Shown: one piece after another, positions 1 to 10,352 of the stretch
How the letters are laid out: the number at the start of each line of letters is the position of its first letter
Position numbering within the stretch: the first letter of the stretch is position 1
DNA from: Bacteroidota bacterium
GTDB taxonomy: Bacteria > Bacteroidota > Bacteroidia > Bacteroidales > VadinHA17
NCBI GenBank assembly: GCA_011049175.1
Contig: DSCJ01000044.1
Coordinates: forward strand, 1 to 47,365
DNA length: 47,365 nt
Reading direction: 5' to 3'
Made by a program: the position numbers and the translations under genes
Notes under the pieces: generated by a model
What the model was told of the DNA's origin: nothing
The model's database searches: none
Seen by the model: the letters and a program-made list of their open reading frames with translations, nothing else

Positions 1-1
1 C

Positions 2-118
2 GATCAAATCAAAGAAAGCGAGAAGGTTAAATTATGGTTCTGGCTGTCATTAAGTGTTGTAAATGCACTTGCTGAATTGAAAAAATTAAAAATGGGCACA
101 CCATATATTAGTACATAG
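2..118 (+). CDS. C-terminal end of an unidentified protein (partial)
   Basis: An open frame enters from the left edge and runs 38 codons to a TAG stop at 116-118. The peptide is charged at first (Lys/Glu-rich), then has a Trp/Leu/Val-rich stretch and ends in TPYIST. It looks like a real protein tail because the frame is open from the first base and has an amphipathic composition, but no family is recognisable. It is richer in A+T than the genes that follow. It converges with the large T9SS protein gene on the other strand. It could also be chance open sequence. Confidence 0.35.
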   Translation, partial: DQIKESEKVKLWFWLSLSVVNALAELKKLKMGTPYIST

Positions 119-120
119 CC

Positions 121-171
121 AGAAAACTACGTAGTATGCAACGTAGAAAACTACGTAGTATGCAACGTAGA
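121..171. repeat. Tandem 24-bp repeat containing CTACGTAG palindromes
   Basis: A 24-base unit at 122-145 is repeated exactly at 146-169. Each unit contains the 8-base palindrome CTACGTAG (127-134 and 151-158) and a partial second copy, AACGTAG. The array lies in the convergent gap between the gene tail ending at 118 and the minus-strand gene ending at 186. The first 16 bases, AGAAAACTACGTAGTA, recur exactly at 39758-39773. Function unknown. Confidence 0.9.
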
Positions 172-185
172 TACGGCCTGGGGGA

Positions 186-3100
186 TCATTCCAGAATCAG
201 TTTCAAATGAGCCAAAATATGCTGGTTGCCAACCCTTAGCAGATACATCCCTTCCGGGAGGGAGGTACTGACAGGGTAGGTGCCGTTTTCCCGGGGATGC
301 GGAATATTTAGCAGGTATACCTGCTTTCCACTCAGTGTATACACACTTACCGTAAGATAGTCTGTTTCAGGCAGGCCGTTCCATTGCAGGGTGAACGAAC
401 CCCCGGCAGGGTTGGGGTAAAGAATGATACGGCCTTTGTTTTCTTTTCCCGGTATATCGTAAATATCCAGCGGCGAATCATACAGGCTCAGGTAGAATAC
501 CCCCTCTACACCCCCAGCGCTGCCGTCAACCTGAACATAATAGGTTTTGCCGGGTACCAAACCCTCAATCGTCTCAATAGCTGCCGCATAAAATTGGTTT
601 TCCCCGTAATAATCGTCAAAGGCTGCGATCAGGGTGGCCTGGCCCTGGAGAATGTCATCACAGCTTTCGGCATCATACACGGCAATCTGGTTGTCGAATC
701 CCCTGGAGTCGATGGAAACGGTTCCTCCTGCAGGACCATCAAACAGGAACCAGACAGAATGTTGCAGGCCCCCTTCACTGCACCATTTCAGGGGGGTGGC
801 ACAGGCATTGGCGCCATCACTATCGGGGAAAGGTTCGTTTTCCTCCACGGTGGCACGGTGGTTATAGAAGGGACCGTTTTCACCCCATTCCAGACGCGTG
901 GCGTTGCACACACTGTCGTTTGGGTAGACAATGATCCTGACGGTTGCCTGGTCCTCGCACATCCCCTGGGTGCCCGTTACGGTGTACAGGGTTTCTGTAC
1001 CGGGCGAAGCATAAACCACGGGTTCTTCCGGATTGTCCAGCCCTCCGGTCGGGGTCCATACATACTGATCGGCTCCGCTCGCCTCGAGAGTGATCCCTGT
1101 CCCCAGCGGGATAATCCCTTCTTCAGGAAGCACATTTACCGTGATGTCGGTTACTGCCTTCACAAAGCCGGGTCGGGTTTCCGTAACCTGTTCCCCGTTA
1201 CGGTACACAGTCAGACTGATGGTTCTTATTCCTGCCGTGGGGTATGTTACATCTACTTCTCCCAGGGTAGAGGTGGGTGGCGAGGCATCCTGACCGAAAT
1301 CCCACCGCAGGCTGTCGATATCCCCGCTCGACTGGCTGGTGAAATGCATCGGACTTTCAGCACAGGAAGAAATCCGGTCGACAGCAAAGGCCGCGTACAG
1401 GGAGCCGCTGTTGTCGTGGTACAGATCCGATTCCCATAATCCCCTTCCGTAGGTGCCGGCCAGGATCTTACCCCGGGAGTAATCAATCTCCATTTCGTTC
1501 ACGATCACATTGGGCAAACCCTCGTTACAGGGAATCCATTCGTCCATCGATGCATTCCGGTAAAACACCCCGATATCGGTTCCCACATAGACAGCATCGT
1601 TGGAATGTTTTTCATATACCACGCAGTTAACGGGTACATCGGGAAGATTTTCTGAATAATTGAACCAGTTTTTTCCTCCGTTCCTGGTCATATACACCCT
1701 GCTTACGTAAAAGGGGTAATCATACCCTCCCAGGGTGATCCATGCCGCGTTGTGATCTTCCTGTGAAACCGTAATATAGGTAATCGGTTTGGACAATTGC
1801 TGCGGGAGGTTATTATTGATCAGATTCCACGATTCCCCTCCGTTTACCGTTCTCCAAACATCGGTCCGGTTGGCTGCATACACCACTTCGGGGTGAGCCG
1901 GGCACAGAGCCAGTGAATAGATCCTTTCATCGGCCGGAAGGAAATTCGACACCCTCTTCCAGGTCGATCCTCCGTCGGTTGTTTTGTATACCTCATCGTA
2001 TCCGGCATACAATACATCCGGTTTTTGGGGATTCATCACGAACGGGGTGATCCATGCGCCTTCGGGTGCTTCTGCAGGTTTGATGCTGTACCAGGTGATG
2101 CCCCCGTCATACGATTTGATCAGGTTTCCCCGCTGGAAAGAAGCATACAGGATCAGGGTATCCAGGGGATGAATAATGCATTCCATGCCGTCGCCCCCGA
2201 ACATTTCCGCCCAGGCGGCGGAAAAATTGGCAAAGGTTCCGTTGTCCTGGCTTCCTGTCATGATACGCCCGGGTGCAGAAAGGGAAGAGCCAATCCGGTA
2301 TATCTGGAGGATATGGAGGCCGTCGCTGAGGTCTTCCCAGGTTTCTCCGCCGTCGTTGGAACGGTAAATACCACCGTCGTTTCCGTTATACAGCACACCG
2401 GTGAGCGGGTGCCATTCCAGGGCATGGTGGTCTACATGAACATAGGGTTCGTCGGACTGTTCCCATTCGGGGTAACCGAAAGTAAGCAGTTCCCAGTGGT
2501 AACCTGCATTATCCGTTTTCCACAGATTGATCCCGCCAACATAAACGGTTTGCGGATCTTCCGGATCCACGGCAACAGACAGGTCATACCACCCCTGGCC
2601 TCCTTCACCCCGTCCCGACGGATCGTTCGACAGCAGGTTGATATCATCTCCCGAAGTGAGCCGGGTCCACTGACTGCCGAAGTTTGTGGAACGGTATAAC
2701 CCCAGGAACCCCCCGTCTGTTTTGGATACCACGGCAAACACCATGTTTGGGTTTGCAGGTGTAACGGCCAGCGCTATGCGCCGGGCATAGGTACTGTTGA
2801 TTACGGAAGAAGAAGATTCCAGGAAGTTTTTTCCTGCGTCGGTTGAGCGGTAGATCTGGGGAAAGCTTCCGTAACCTGCCGCCAGCACGATATCCGGATC
2901 ATCCGGTTTGAATTCCATATCTTTGATATGTTTGCCGGGAAGTACCGGGGTCCAGGCGGCACCGGCATTGCCGCTGAAATAAATCCCCTGATCGGTGGCG
3001 GCCAGAATGGTGTCGGGTTGCCCGGGCCGGATCAGCAGCCGGTTGACGGTTATTTTTTCATGCATTTCAAAGGAAAGCCCGGTGGTTTCCCAGTTAAGGC

Positions 3101-3728
3101 CACCGTCGGTGGTTTTCAGCACGCCTATTCCGTCCAGATCGGTAGCATCCCGGTCGCCCGTTCCTATATATATGATATCGGGGTCATCAGGATGGACCGC
3201 TATATCACCGATCCCGATCAGGGGGATCCGGTCGGTCAGGCAAGTCCAGGTAAGACCGTTATCGGTGGTTTTCCAGACACCTCCCGTTGGAGAGCCGATC
3301 CACCAGGTATCGGGATCGGACGGGTGAAAGGCTATCGCATCGATGCGCCCCATTCCGATGGGCTGGCCTGTGGCGGGGTTCCTGGGAACCACTGCCGGAC
3401 CGGTATAGGTCCAGGAGACTTCCCCCTTTGATTTCTTTGTGCCGGGGAGCGACCTTGCCGCGCTGGCTTTCCAGAGCATTTCGGGATGGTAATACCCTTC
3501 CGGGTCAATGCGGTTCTGCATAAACCATTCCCAGCGCTTGAACTGTTTATATCCCGGTCCGCCCGTGATCCCTTTTTCTTCATGGTAATCATTGAAGGCC
3601 TTCCGGTATTCGAAGAACCCGGCAGGGGCGGCTGACTTTTTCTCCGGAAGTTTGTCCAGCCAGGGTTGCGAGCCGGCAGGCAAGCGAAAAAAGATGCACA
3701 GCAGAAAGAGGCAAGCGGTTTTGTTCAT
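186..3728 (-). CDS. Secreted BNR/sortilin-repeat protein with PKD domain and T9SS type A sorting domain
   Basis: A 1,180-residue protein starting at the ATG at 3728, which places a hydrophobic signal peptide at the very N-terminus. A GTG seven codons upstream is also open. Residues about 150-690 hold roughly eleven BNR/Asp-box-like motifs of the form TTDxGxxW, for example KTTDNGLTW and KTTDGGSTW, as in sortilin/VPS10-type beta-propellers. A PKD-like domain with WDFG follows at about 770-860, then a second Ig-like segment and a pre-C-terminal-type beta-sandwich. The last 80 residues, with YPNPAGG near 1103, form a T9SS type A sorting domain, so the protein should cross the outer membrane and be surface-attached or released. 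BNR motifs occur in sialidases, but they are also common in non-enzymatic propellers, and no catalytic set is evident. Substrate unknown. It is divergent from secA. Confidence 0.88.
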   Translation of the reverse strand: MNKTACLFLLCIFFRLPAGSQPWLDKLPEKKSAAPAGFFEYRKAFNDYHEEKGITGGPGYKQFKRWEWFMQNRIDPEGYYHPEMLWKASAARSLPGTKKSKGEVSWTYTGPAVVPRNPATGQPIGMGRIDAIAFHPSDPDTWWIGSPTGGVWKTTDNGLTWTCLTDRIPLIGIGDIAVHPDDPDIIYIGTGDRDATDLDGIGVLKTTDGGLNWETTGLSFEMHEKITVNRLLIRPGQPDTILAATDQGIYFSGNAGAAWTPVLPGKHIKDMEFKPDDPDIVLAAGYGSFPQIYRSTDAGKNFLESSSSVINSTYARRIALAVTPANPNMVFAVVSKTDGGFLGLYRSTNFGSQWTRLTSGDDINLLSNDPSGRGEGGQGWYDLSVAVDPEDPQTVYVGGINLWKTDNAGYHWELLTFGYPEWEQSDEPYVHVDHHALEWHPLTGVLYNGNDGGIYRSNDGGETWEDLSDGLHILQIYRIGSSLSAPGRIMTGSQDNGTFANFSAAWAEMFGGDGMECIIHPLDTLILYASFQRGNLIKSYDGGITWYSIKPAEAPEGAWITPFVMNPQKPDVLYAGYDEVYKTTDGGSTWKRVSNFLPADERIYSLALCPAHPEVVYAANRTDVWRTVNGGESWNLINNNLPQQLSKPITYITVSQEDHNAAWITLGGYDYPFYVSRVYMTRNGGKNWFNYSENLPDVPVNCVVYEKHSNDAVYVGTDIGVFYRNASMDEWIPCNEGLPNVIVNEMEIDYSRGKILAGTYGRGLWESDLYHDNSGSLYAAFAVDRISSCAESPMHFTSQSSGDIDSLRWDFGQDASPPTSTLGEVDVTYPTAGIRTISLTVYRNGEQVTETRPGFVKAVTDITVNVLPEEGIIPLGTGITLEASGADQYVWTPTGGLDNPEEPVVYASPGTETLYTVTGTQGMCEDQATVRIIVYPNDSVCNATRLEWGENGPFYNHRATVEENEPFPDSDGANACATPLKWCSEGGLQHSVWFLFDGPAGGTVSIDSRGFDNQIAVYDAESCDDILQGQATLIAAFDDYYGENQFYAAAIETIEGLVPGKTYYVQVDGSAGGVEGVFYLSLYDSPLDIYDIPGKENKGRIILYPNPAGGSFTLQWNGLPETDYLTVSVYTLSGKQVYLLNIPHPRENGTYPVSTSLPEGMYLLRVGNQHILAHLKLILE

Positions 3729-3884
3729 GACGGAAGGCCGGGAAATCACCCATTGAATTTCGTGAATCTAAAAATACGGACTTTCCACCGATTTGGAAAA
3801 TTCCGGAATATATTTATGTAAAATATTGATAATCAGACCGATTAATTTAATCCTGTTTTCCCTGTATTTTGTTTCAAAAACCTT

Positions 3885-3892
3885 TAACTTTG
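3885..3892 (+). promoter_or_regulatory. Candidate -7 promoter element for secA
   Basis: TAACTTTG matches the Bacteroidetes sigma-ABfr -7 consensus TAnnTTTG exactly and lies 40 bases before the secA start. A TTTG at 3868-3871 is closer than the usual -33 spacing, so the upstream element is uncertain. Confidence 0.45.
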
Positions 3893-3932
3893 CATTTTAA
3901 ATCCTGTCAGGCTATATAGATAAATTGAAAAT

Positions 3933-6900
3933 ATGAGTATTGTCAATAAAATTCTGGGGAAATTCCTGGGCAACAAATCGGAAAGGGATATTAAAGAGAT
4001 CATGCCGGTGGTGGAGAAGATCCTGGAAGAATACGATAAATTGCAGCATCTCAGTAACGATGAATTGCGGGAACGTTCCGCCCGGTTAAAAGAGCATGTA
4101 AGGGGGGCGATCCGTGATCTGCAGGATGAAATCGACCGGTTGAAGGAGCAGGTGGAAGATCCGGAGATGCCGGTGGATGAAAAAGAAACATTATACCAGA
4201 ATATCGACCGCCTGGAGAAGGAGATCAACGACAAGGTGGAATCGGTTCTGAACGAGGTTCTTCCCGAAGCCTTTGCCATTATGAAAGATACGGCCAGGAG
4301 GTTTTATGAGAACGAAAACCTGGAAGTGACGGCTCAGCCGTTTGACCGCGACCTGGCTGCCACCCGCGATAGCATCAAGGTCAAGGGAGACAAGGCTGTG
4401 TGGATGAATTCATGGATTGCCGGCGGAAACCGGATTACCTGGGATATGGTGCATTATGATGTGCAGTTGATCGGAGGGGTGGTGCTTCATCAGGGAAGAA
4501 TTGCCGAGATGGCTACCGGCGAGGGGAAAACCCTGGTTGCTACCCTCCCCGTTTTTCTGAACGCCCTGGCAGGCCGGGGAGTGCATATTGTGACGGTGAA
4601 CGATTACCTGGCCAGGAGGGATTCGGAATGGATGGGCCCACTGTATGAATTCCACGGCCTTTCCGTGGATTGTATCGACAAGCACCAGCCCAACTCGGAG
4701 GAGCGGAGAAAAGCATACCTGGCCGATGTTACTTTCGGAACGAACAATGAGTTCGGGTTCGATTACCTGCGCGACAACATGGCCCGCAATCCCGAGGATC
4801 TGGTACAGAGAATGCATCATTATGCCATTGTGGATGAGGTGGATTCGGTACTGATTGACGATGCCCGTACCCCCCTGATCATTTCCGGGCCGGTTCCCAA
4901 AGGAGAGAATCAGCAGTTCGAAGAGCTCAAGCCCAAGGTGGAGGTGCTGGTGAACGCCCAGCGAAAACTGATCACCCAGGTGCTGGCCGAAGCCAAAAAA
5001 CTGATTGCCGGGGGGAACACGGAAAAAGGAGGATTCATGTTGCTGAGGGCCCACAAGGGGTTGCCCAAGAACAAGGCCCTGATCAAATTCCTGAGTGAGG
5101 AAGGGAACAAAAGTCTCCTGCTCAAAACCGAGAATTATTACATGCAGGAGAATTCGAAGAACATGCACCTGGTGACCGACGAGCTGTACTTCGTGATCGA
5201 TGAGAAGAACAACAGCATTGAACTGACCGACAAGGGCATCGACCTGGTCACCACCTCGGCGGAAGAAGCCGATTTTTTCATTCTTCCCGATATCGGTTCG
5301 GAAATTGCCGAGATCGAGAAGTCAGGTCTTTCCGAAAGGGAAAGGCTGGAAAAGAAAGACAGGCTGCTGCAGGATTATGCCGTGAAATCGGAACGGGTTC
5401 ATACGGTAAACCAGCTTCTGAAAGCCTATACCCTGTTCGAAAAGGATGTGGAGTATGTGGTGATGGACAACAAGGTGAAGATCGTGGACGAACAAACGGG
5501 CCGTATTCTGGAAGGAAGAAGGTATTCCGACGGCCTGCACCAGGCCATCGAGGCGAAGGAAAGGGTGAAAGTGGAAGCGGCCACACAGACCTTTGCCACC
5601 ATTACCCTGCAGAATTATTTCCGTATGTACCACAAACTGGCCGGGATGACCGGTACTGCCGAGACGGAAGCCGGGGAATTCTGGGATATCTACAAACTGG
5701 ATGTGGTAGTGATCCCCACGCACAGAAAGGTGATCAGGGAAGACCGGGAAGACCTGGTTTATAAAACCAAGCGGGAGAAATACAATGCGGTGATCGATGA
5801 GATTGTCAGCCTGGTGAAGGCCGGCCGGCCCGTGCTGGTGGGTACCACCTCGGTGGAGATATCGGAATTGCTGAGCCGTATGCTCAAGATCAAGGGCATC
5901 AAGCACAATGTGCTGAATGCCAAGCTGCACCAGAAAGAGGCGGAAATCGTGGCACAGGCCGGAAGAACGGGAGTGGTTACCATTGCCACCAATATGGCCG
6001 GCCGCGGAACGGACATAAAACTTTCTCCCGAGGTGAGGGAAGCCGGAGGTTTGGCTATTGTGGGAACGGAAAGGCATGAATCGCGGCGGGTTGACAGGCA
6101 GCTAAGGGGAAGGGCCGGCCGCCAGGGTGACCCGGGAAGTTCCCAGTTCTTTGTATCGCTGGAGGATGACCTGATGCGATTGTTCGGTTCCGACCGGATT
6201 GCCAGCCTGATGGACCGTATGGGGTTGAAAGAAGGCGAAGTGATCCAGCATCCCATGATCAGCCGGTCGATTGAGCGGGCACAGAAAAAAGTGGAGGAAA
6301 ACAATTTCGGTATCAGGAAACGCCTGCTGGAATACGACGATGTAATGAACTCGCAGCGGGAGGTCATATATACCAAAAGAAGGCATGCCCTGTTCGGGGA
6401 GAGGCTGAAGGTGGATATTGCCAATATGATGTCGCATACCATTGAGAACCTCGTGGATCTGTATTACGGAGGCAGCCTGGAAGAGTTCAATTTCGAACTG
6501 ATCCGTTCCTTCTCCGTGGGAGCTCCGATAACGGAAGATGAGTTTATGAAACTTGACCGGCAGGAGATCATCGACCGCATTTACCATCTTGCGCTGGAAA
6601 CATACAAACGGAAGGAAGCCGACATTGCCCGCCAGGCATATCCTGTGATCAAAGATGTATATGAACGCCAGTCGCATGTGTATGAAAACATTGTGGTGCC
6701 GATATCCGACGGCCAGAAAGTGTACCAGGTGATCACCAATCTGAAAAAAGCAGCCGAGACGGAAGGGAAGGAGCTGGTGAAATCGTATGAAAAGACGGTG
6801 ATCCTGGCCAGCATTGACGATGCCTGGACCGAACATCTGCGGGAACTGGATGATCTGAGGCAATCGGTGCAGACCGCTACCTACGAGCAGAAAGACCCCC

Positions 6901-7268
6901 TGCTCATATACAAGCTCGAATCGTTCGAATTGTTCAGGAACATGGTGAACGATATGTACAAGCAGGTGGTTGCCACCCTGATGAAAGGACATATTCCGGT
7001 ACAGGATCCGAAACAGGTACAGGAAGCCCGTGCACGCAGGAAACTGGATATGAGCCGGTTCGAGACCAGCAAAACCGATGTTCCCTCATACACCGAGGGG
7101 CAGTCTACACAGGGAGGCCCCCCGCCTCCGCAGCAGAAAACCCAGCCCGTGCGGGTGGATAAGAAAATTGGCCGGAATGATCCCTGTCCGTGCGGCAGCG
7201 GTAAAAAATACAAAAATTGCCACGGCCGGCAGGTGGCGGCTACCCCGCCGCCCCGCCCCGGACCGTAG
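3933..7268 (+). CDS. secA: Preprotein translocase ATPase SecA
   Basis: A 1,111-residue SecA, the cytoplasmic motor that drives unfolded preproteins through SecYEG using ATP. The Walker A motif MATGEGKT lies near residue 193 and the DEAD-like VDEVDS near 300. The helicase motif NMAGRGTDI and the arginine-rich [13 protein letters not shown] segment follow in the second nucleotide-binding fold. The C-terminus has a Pro/Gln-rich linker and a SEC-C zinc motif, [14 protein letters not shown], near 1085. It is about 200 residues longer than E. coli SecA. Much of the excess is a charged insert at about 320-430 after the DEAD motif, which is usual for Bacteroidota SecA. The ATG at 3933 gives a conventional N-terminus. 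It is monocistronic, with a terminator shared with ppdK. Confidence 0.98.
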   Translation: MSIVNKILGKFLGNKSERDIKEIMPVVEKILEEYDKLQHLSNDELRERSARLKEHVRGAIRDLQDEIDRLKEQVEDPEMPVDEKETLYQNIDRLEKEINDKVESVLNEVLPEAFAIMKDTARRFYENENLEVTAQPFDRDLAATRDSIKVKGDKAVWMNSWIAGGNRITWDMVHYDVQLIGGVVLHQGRIAEMATGEGKTLVATLPVFLNALAGRGVHIVTVNDYLARRDSEWMGPLYEFHGLSVDCIDKHQPNSEERRKAYLADVTFGTNNEFGFDYLRDNMARNPEDLVQRMHHYAIVDEVDSVLIDDARTPLIISGPVPKGENQQFEELKPKVEVLVNAQRKLITQVLAEAKKLIAGGNTEKGGFMLLRAHKGLPKNKALIKFLSEEGNKSLLLKTENYYMQENSKNMHLVTDELYFVIDEKNNSIELTDKGIDLVTTSAEEADFFILPDIGSEIAEIEKSGLSERERLEKKDRLLQDYAVKSERVHTVNQLLKAYTLFEKDVEYVVMDNKVKIVDEQTGRILEGRRYSDGLHQAIEAKERVKVEAATQTFATITLQNYFRMYHKLAGMTGTAETEAGEFWDIYKLDVVVIPTHRKVIREDREDLVYKTKREKYNAVIDEIVSLVKAGRPVLVGTTSVEISELLSRMLKIKGIKHNVLNAKLHQKEAEIVAQAGRTGVVTIATNMAGRGTDIKLSPEVREAGGLAIVGTERHESRRVDRQLRGRAGRQGDPGSSQFFVSLEDDLMRLFGSDRIASLMDRMGLKEGEVIQHPMISRSIERAQKKVEENNFGIRKRLLEYDDVMNSQREVIYTKRRHALFGERLKVDIANMMSHTIENLVDLYYGGSLEEFNFELIRSFSVGAPITEDEFMKLDRQEIIDRIYHLALETYKRKEADIARQAYPVIKDVYERQSHVYENIVVPISDGQKVYQVITNLKKAAETEGKELVKSYEKTVILASIDDAWTEHLRELDDLRQSVQTATYEQKDPLLIYKLESFELFRNMVNDMYKQVVATLMKGHIPVQDPKQVQEARARRKLDMSRFETSKTDVPSYTEGQSTQGGPPPPQQKTQPVRVDKKIGRNDPCPCGSGKKYKNCHGRQVAATPPPRPGP

Positions 7269-7343
7269 AATGCATGGCTTCTCTTCTTCGCAGAGTGAGC
7301 TCATTCTGTTATCCGGCTTTTTAATTTTTGCCGGAATATGAGC

Positions 7344-7378
7344 AAAAAAAAACTGCCCGGGCACCGGGCAGTTTTTTT
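7344..7378. terminator. Bidirectional intrinsic terminator between secA and ppdK
   Basis: A 9-bp GC-rich stem, ACTGCCCGG with CCGGGCAGT, closes a 3-base loop (7352-7372). A run of A precedes it and a run of T follows, so it works as a Rho-independent terminator in both directions. It sits between the convergent genes. Confidence 0.9.
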
Positions 7379-7395
7379 GAAATACCAGGTTTTAT

Positions 7396-10113
7396 TTATT
7401 TGCTTTCCTTCACGGCAGCCTGAGCGGCAGCCAGGCGTGCGATGGGAACGCGGTAGGGAGAGCAGCTCACATAGTTCATTCCCACGCGGTGGCAGAATTC
7501 CACCGATGAAGGTTCTCCTCCGTGCTCTCCGCATATCCCCACTTTCAGATCGGGATTGGTTTTCCTGCCTCTTTCCACGCCCATTTCCACCAGTTGTCCG
7601 ATCCCTTCCTGGTCGAGGATCTGGAACGGATCGTGTTTCAGGATGCCTTTCTCGAGGTAGACCGGGAGGAATTTCCCGGCATCGTCACGCGAGTATCCGA
7701 ATCCCATCTGGGTGAGGTCGTTGGTGCCGAAAGAAAAGAACTCGGCCGATTTGGCGATCTCATCTGCTGTAATGGCGGCCCGCGGGATTTCGATCATGGT
7801 TCCCACCATGTATTCGATCCTGTCTTTTCTTTCCTCAAAAACCTTTTCGGCAGTATTTCGGATGATTTCTTCCTGAAGCTCCATTTCTTTCAGGGTTCCG
7901 GTCAGCGGAACCATGATCTCGGGAATGGCTTTGATTCCCCTGGCTTTCAGGTTGAGGGCGGCCTCGATGATGGCCCGGGCCTGCATTTCCGTGATCTCGG
8001 GATAGGTATTGCCTAGGCGGCAGCCGCGGTGTCCGAGCATGGGGTTGAATTCATGCAGGGAATCCACCTTGGCCTGGATCTCCTCAACGGAAATGCCCAT
8101 TTCCTTGGCCATTTCCTGCTGGTTTTCCTCTTCGTGGGGAACAAATTCATGCAGAGGCGGATCGAGCAGACGAACGGTTACAGGCAGATCCTGCATGGCT
8201 TCGAAAATACCTTCGAAATCGCTCCGCTGGATGGGCAGGAGTTTTTCCAGGGCTTTTCTGCGTCCTTTTTCATCATCGGCCAGGATCATTTCTCTCATGG
8301 CTTTGATCCTTTCCCCTTCGAAGAACATGTGTTCGGTACGGCACAGCCCGATCCCCTTTGCTCCGAATTCGCGTGCCACGGTGGCGTCGTGCGGGGTGTC
8401 GGCGTTGGTACGCACGCTCATGCGGGTGTGTTTTTCAGCCAGTTCCATCAGCTTGCCGAAGTCGCCGCTCAGCTCGGGGTCGATGGTCTTGATCTTGCCT
8501 TCATATACTTCACCGGTCGTTCCGTTCAGTGAAATCCAGTCGCCTTCCTTGAAGGTTTTCCCCCCTGCGGTGAAGCTTCTGTTCTTATAATTAATGGAGA
8601 TCTTACCGGCTCCTGAAACACAGCATTTACCCATTCCCCTGGCCACCACGGCGGCATGGGAGGTCATTCCCCCGCGGGCGGTCAGGATACCCCTGGCCAC
8701 ATTCATTCCTTCCAGGTCTTCCGGAGAAGTTTCAATCCTTACCAGAATGGTCTGCTCGTATTTTTTGGCCTCGTCGGCGAAAAATACGATCTGGCCTGTG
8801 GCGGCGCCGGGCGAAGCGGGCAGTCCTTTACCCACCACAGTGGCTTTTTCCAGGGCTGCTTTTTCAAAAACCGGGTGCAGCAATTCATCCAGCTTGTTGG
8901 GTTCCTGCCTGAGCAGGGCGGTTTTCTCGTCGATTTTTCCGTCGTGCAGCAGGTCCATGGCAATTTTCACCATGGCGGCGCCGGTGCGTTTTCCGTTCCG
9001 GGTTTGCAGCAGCCACAGCTTACCTTCCTGAATAGTGAACTCCAGGTCCTGCATGTCTTTGTAATGATCTTCCAGCTTTTGCTGTATATCGTCCAGCTCT
9101 TTGTAAACCTCAGGCATCACTTCCTCCAGGGAAGGATATTTTGCTTTCCGTTCTTCTTCGGAAATTCCGGCCAGTTTGGCCCATCTTACCGAACCTTCTT
9201 TGGTGATCTGCTGAGGCGTTCGGATCCCGGCCACCACATCCTCTCCCTGGGCATTGATCAGGTATTCTCCGTTGAAAATATCTTCGCCTGTGGCTGCGTC
9301 GCGGGTAAAAGCCACGCCGGTTGCAGAACTCTCGCCCATATTGCCGTACACCATGGCCTGAACGTTTACGGCCGTACCCCATTCTTCGGGGATGTTATTC
9401 AGCTGCCGGTATACTTTTGCCCGGTTGTTGTTCCAGCTGTCAAAAACTGCCAGAACGGCTCCCCAGAGCTGCTCCCATGGATCGGTCGGGAAATCATGAC
9501 CGGTATTGTCTTTCACGGCTTTTTTGAAAAGCTTCACCAGCTCTTTCAGGTCGTCAACCGTAAACTCGGTATCGAGTTCGTAGCCTTTTTCTTCTTTTAC
9601 GCGGTCCATGATATCCTCGAACGGATCGTTGTCTTCCTTCGATGCCGGCTTCAGCCCCAGTACCACATCTCCGTACATCTGTACAAAACGGCGGTACGAA
9701 TCCCATGCAAACCGTTCATTGTTGGTTTTCCTGGCAAGCCCTATTACGGCTTCGTCGTTCATTCCCAGGTTCAGTACGGTATCCATCATACCGGGCATGG
9801 ATACCCTGGCCCCTGAACGGACCGATACCAGGCAGGGATTTTCTTTGGAGCCAAAACCGGTGCCCATGATCTTTTCGATATGTGCAATCCCGTTTTTTAC
9901 TTCATCCCTGAGCAGTTCAACAATCTTATCCTTTCCCAGTTTGGTGTATTCGTTACATGCTTCAGTAGTAATGGTGAATCCCGGAGGCACGGGCACTCCT
10001 ATCAAATTCATCTCCGCCAGGTTCGCGCCCTTGCCGCCCAGCAGATTCTTCATGCCGGTGCTTCCTTCCGCTTGTCGGTTCCCGAATGTGTAAACACGTT
10101 TTTTCTCGGCCAT
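7396..10113 (-). CDS. ppdK: Pyruvate, phosphate dikinase
   Basis: A 905-residue enzyme that reversibly interconverts pyruvate, ATP and Pi with phosphoenolpyruvate, AMP and PPi in the cytoplasm. The N-terminal ATP-grasp domain opens with the GGKGANLAEM signature. The phosphohistidine domain carries GGMTSHAAVVARG, with the catalytic His near residue 486. The C-terminal PEP/pyruvate TIM barrel ends with GICGEHGGEP, the region of the catalytic Cys. Length matches bacterial PPDK of about 880-910 residues. The ATG at 10113 (MAEKKRVYTFG) is preferred, and an in-frame ATG two codons upstream at 10119 is equally possible. It is transcribed divergently from rlmN. In anaerobes PPDK often serves glycolysis or gluconeogenesis, and nothing here ties it to arabinose use. 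Confidence 0.97.
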   Translation of the reverse strand: MAEKKRVYTFGNRQAEGSTGMKNLLGGKGANLAEMNLIGVPVPPGFTITTEACNEYTKLGKDKIVELLRDEVKNGIAHIEKIMGTGFGSKENPCLVSVRSGARVSMPGMMDTVLNLGMNDEAVIGLARKTNNERFAWDSYRRFVQMYGDVVLGLKPASKEDNDPFEDIMDRVKEEKGYELDTEFTVDDLKELVKLFKKAVKDNTGHDFPTDPWEQLWGAVLAVFDSWNNNRAKVYRQLNNIPEEWGTAVNVQAMVYGNMGESSATGVAFTRDAATGEDIFNGEYLINAQGEDVVAGIRTPQQITKEGSVRWAKLAGISEEERKAKYPSLEEVMPEVYKELDDIQQKLEDHYKDMQDLEFTIQEGKLWLLQTRNGKRTGAAMVKIAMDLLHDGKIDEKTALLRQEPNKLDELLHPVFEKAALEKATVVGKGLPASPGAATGQIVFFADEAKKYEQTILVRIETSPEDLEGMNVARGILTARGGMTSHAAVVARGMGKCCVSGAGKISINYKNRSFTAGGKTFKEGDWISLNGTTGEVYEGKIKTIDPELSGDFGKLMELAEKHTRMSVRTNADTPHDATVAREFGAKGIGLCRTEHMFFEGERIKAMREMILADDEKGRRKALEKLLPIQRSDFEGIFEAMQDLPVTVRLLDPPLHEFVPHEEENQQEMAKEMGISVEEIQAKVDSLHEFNPMLGHRGCRLGNTYPEITEMQARAIIEAALNLKARGIKAIPEIMVPLTGTLKEMELQEEIIRNTAEKVFEERKDRIEYMVGTMIEIPRAAITADEIAKSAEFFSFGTNDLTQMGFGYSRDDAGKFLPVYLEKGILKHDPFQILDQEGIGQLVEMGVERGRKTNPDLKVGICGEHGGEPSSVEFCHRVGMNYVSCSPYRVPIARLAAAQAAVKESK

Positions 10114-10150
10114 AATCATATGAGTTTAAAATTGTTTTCAAAAAGTCGCC

Positions 10151-10158
10151 CAAAAATA
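10151..10158 (-). promoter_or_regulatory. Candidate -7 promoter element for ppdK
   Basis: Read on the minus strand this is TATTTTTG, an exact match to TAnnTTTG, 37 bases upstream of the ATG at 10113. No clear -33 TTTG is seen at the usual distance. Confidence 0.45.
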
Positions 10159-10259
10159 ATAATAATTATGGAATTCCTGAATGTATTCTTTACCGATTTT
10201 CCGGAATAAGGCACGGGGCGTCTTTTCCGGAGAATTGGCCGGGTTACTTCGGGAAATTG

Positions 10260-10267
10260 TATCTTTG
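10260..10267 (+). promoter_or_regulatory. Candidate -7 promoter element for rlmN
   Basis: TATCTTTG is a full match to TAnnTTTG. It lies 85 bases before the ATG at 10353. Because it overlaps the extended open frame that begins at a TTG at 10257, it supports the downstream ATG as the true rlmN start. Confidence 0.5.
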
Positions 10268-10352
10268 CAGGGGGTACCGTGCAGATGAAAAATGCCTTCC
10301 CGTAAGGCTGATCAGTACCCACCGTAATCTTATACAACCCGGAAATACGGCC

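Noticed and set aside
384-1439. A 351-codon plus-strand frame inside the BNR/T9SS gene region
   Set aside because: It is antisense to the PKD and C-terminal domains of a convincing secreted protein and its translation resembles no family.
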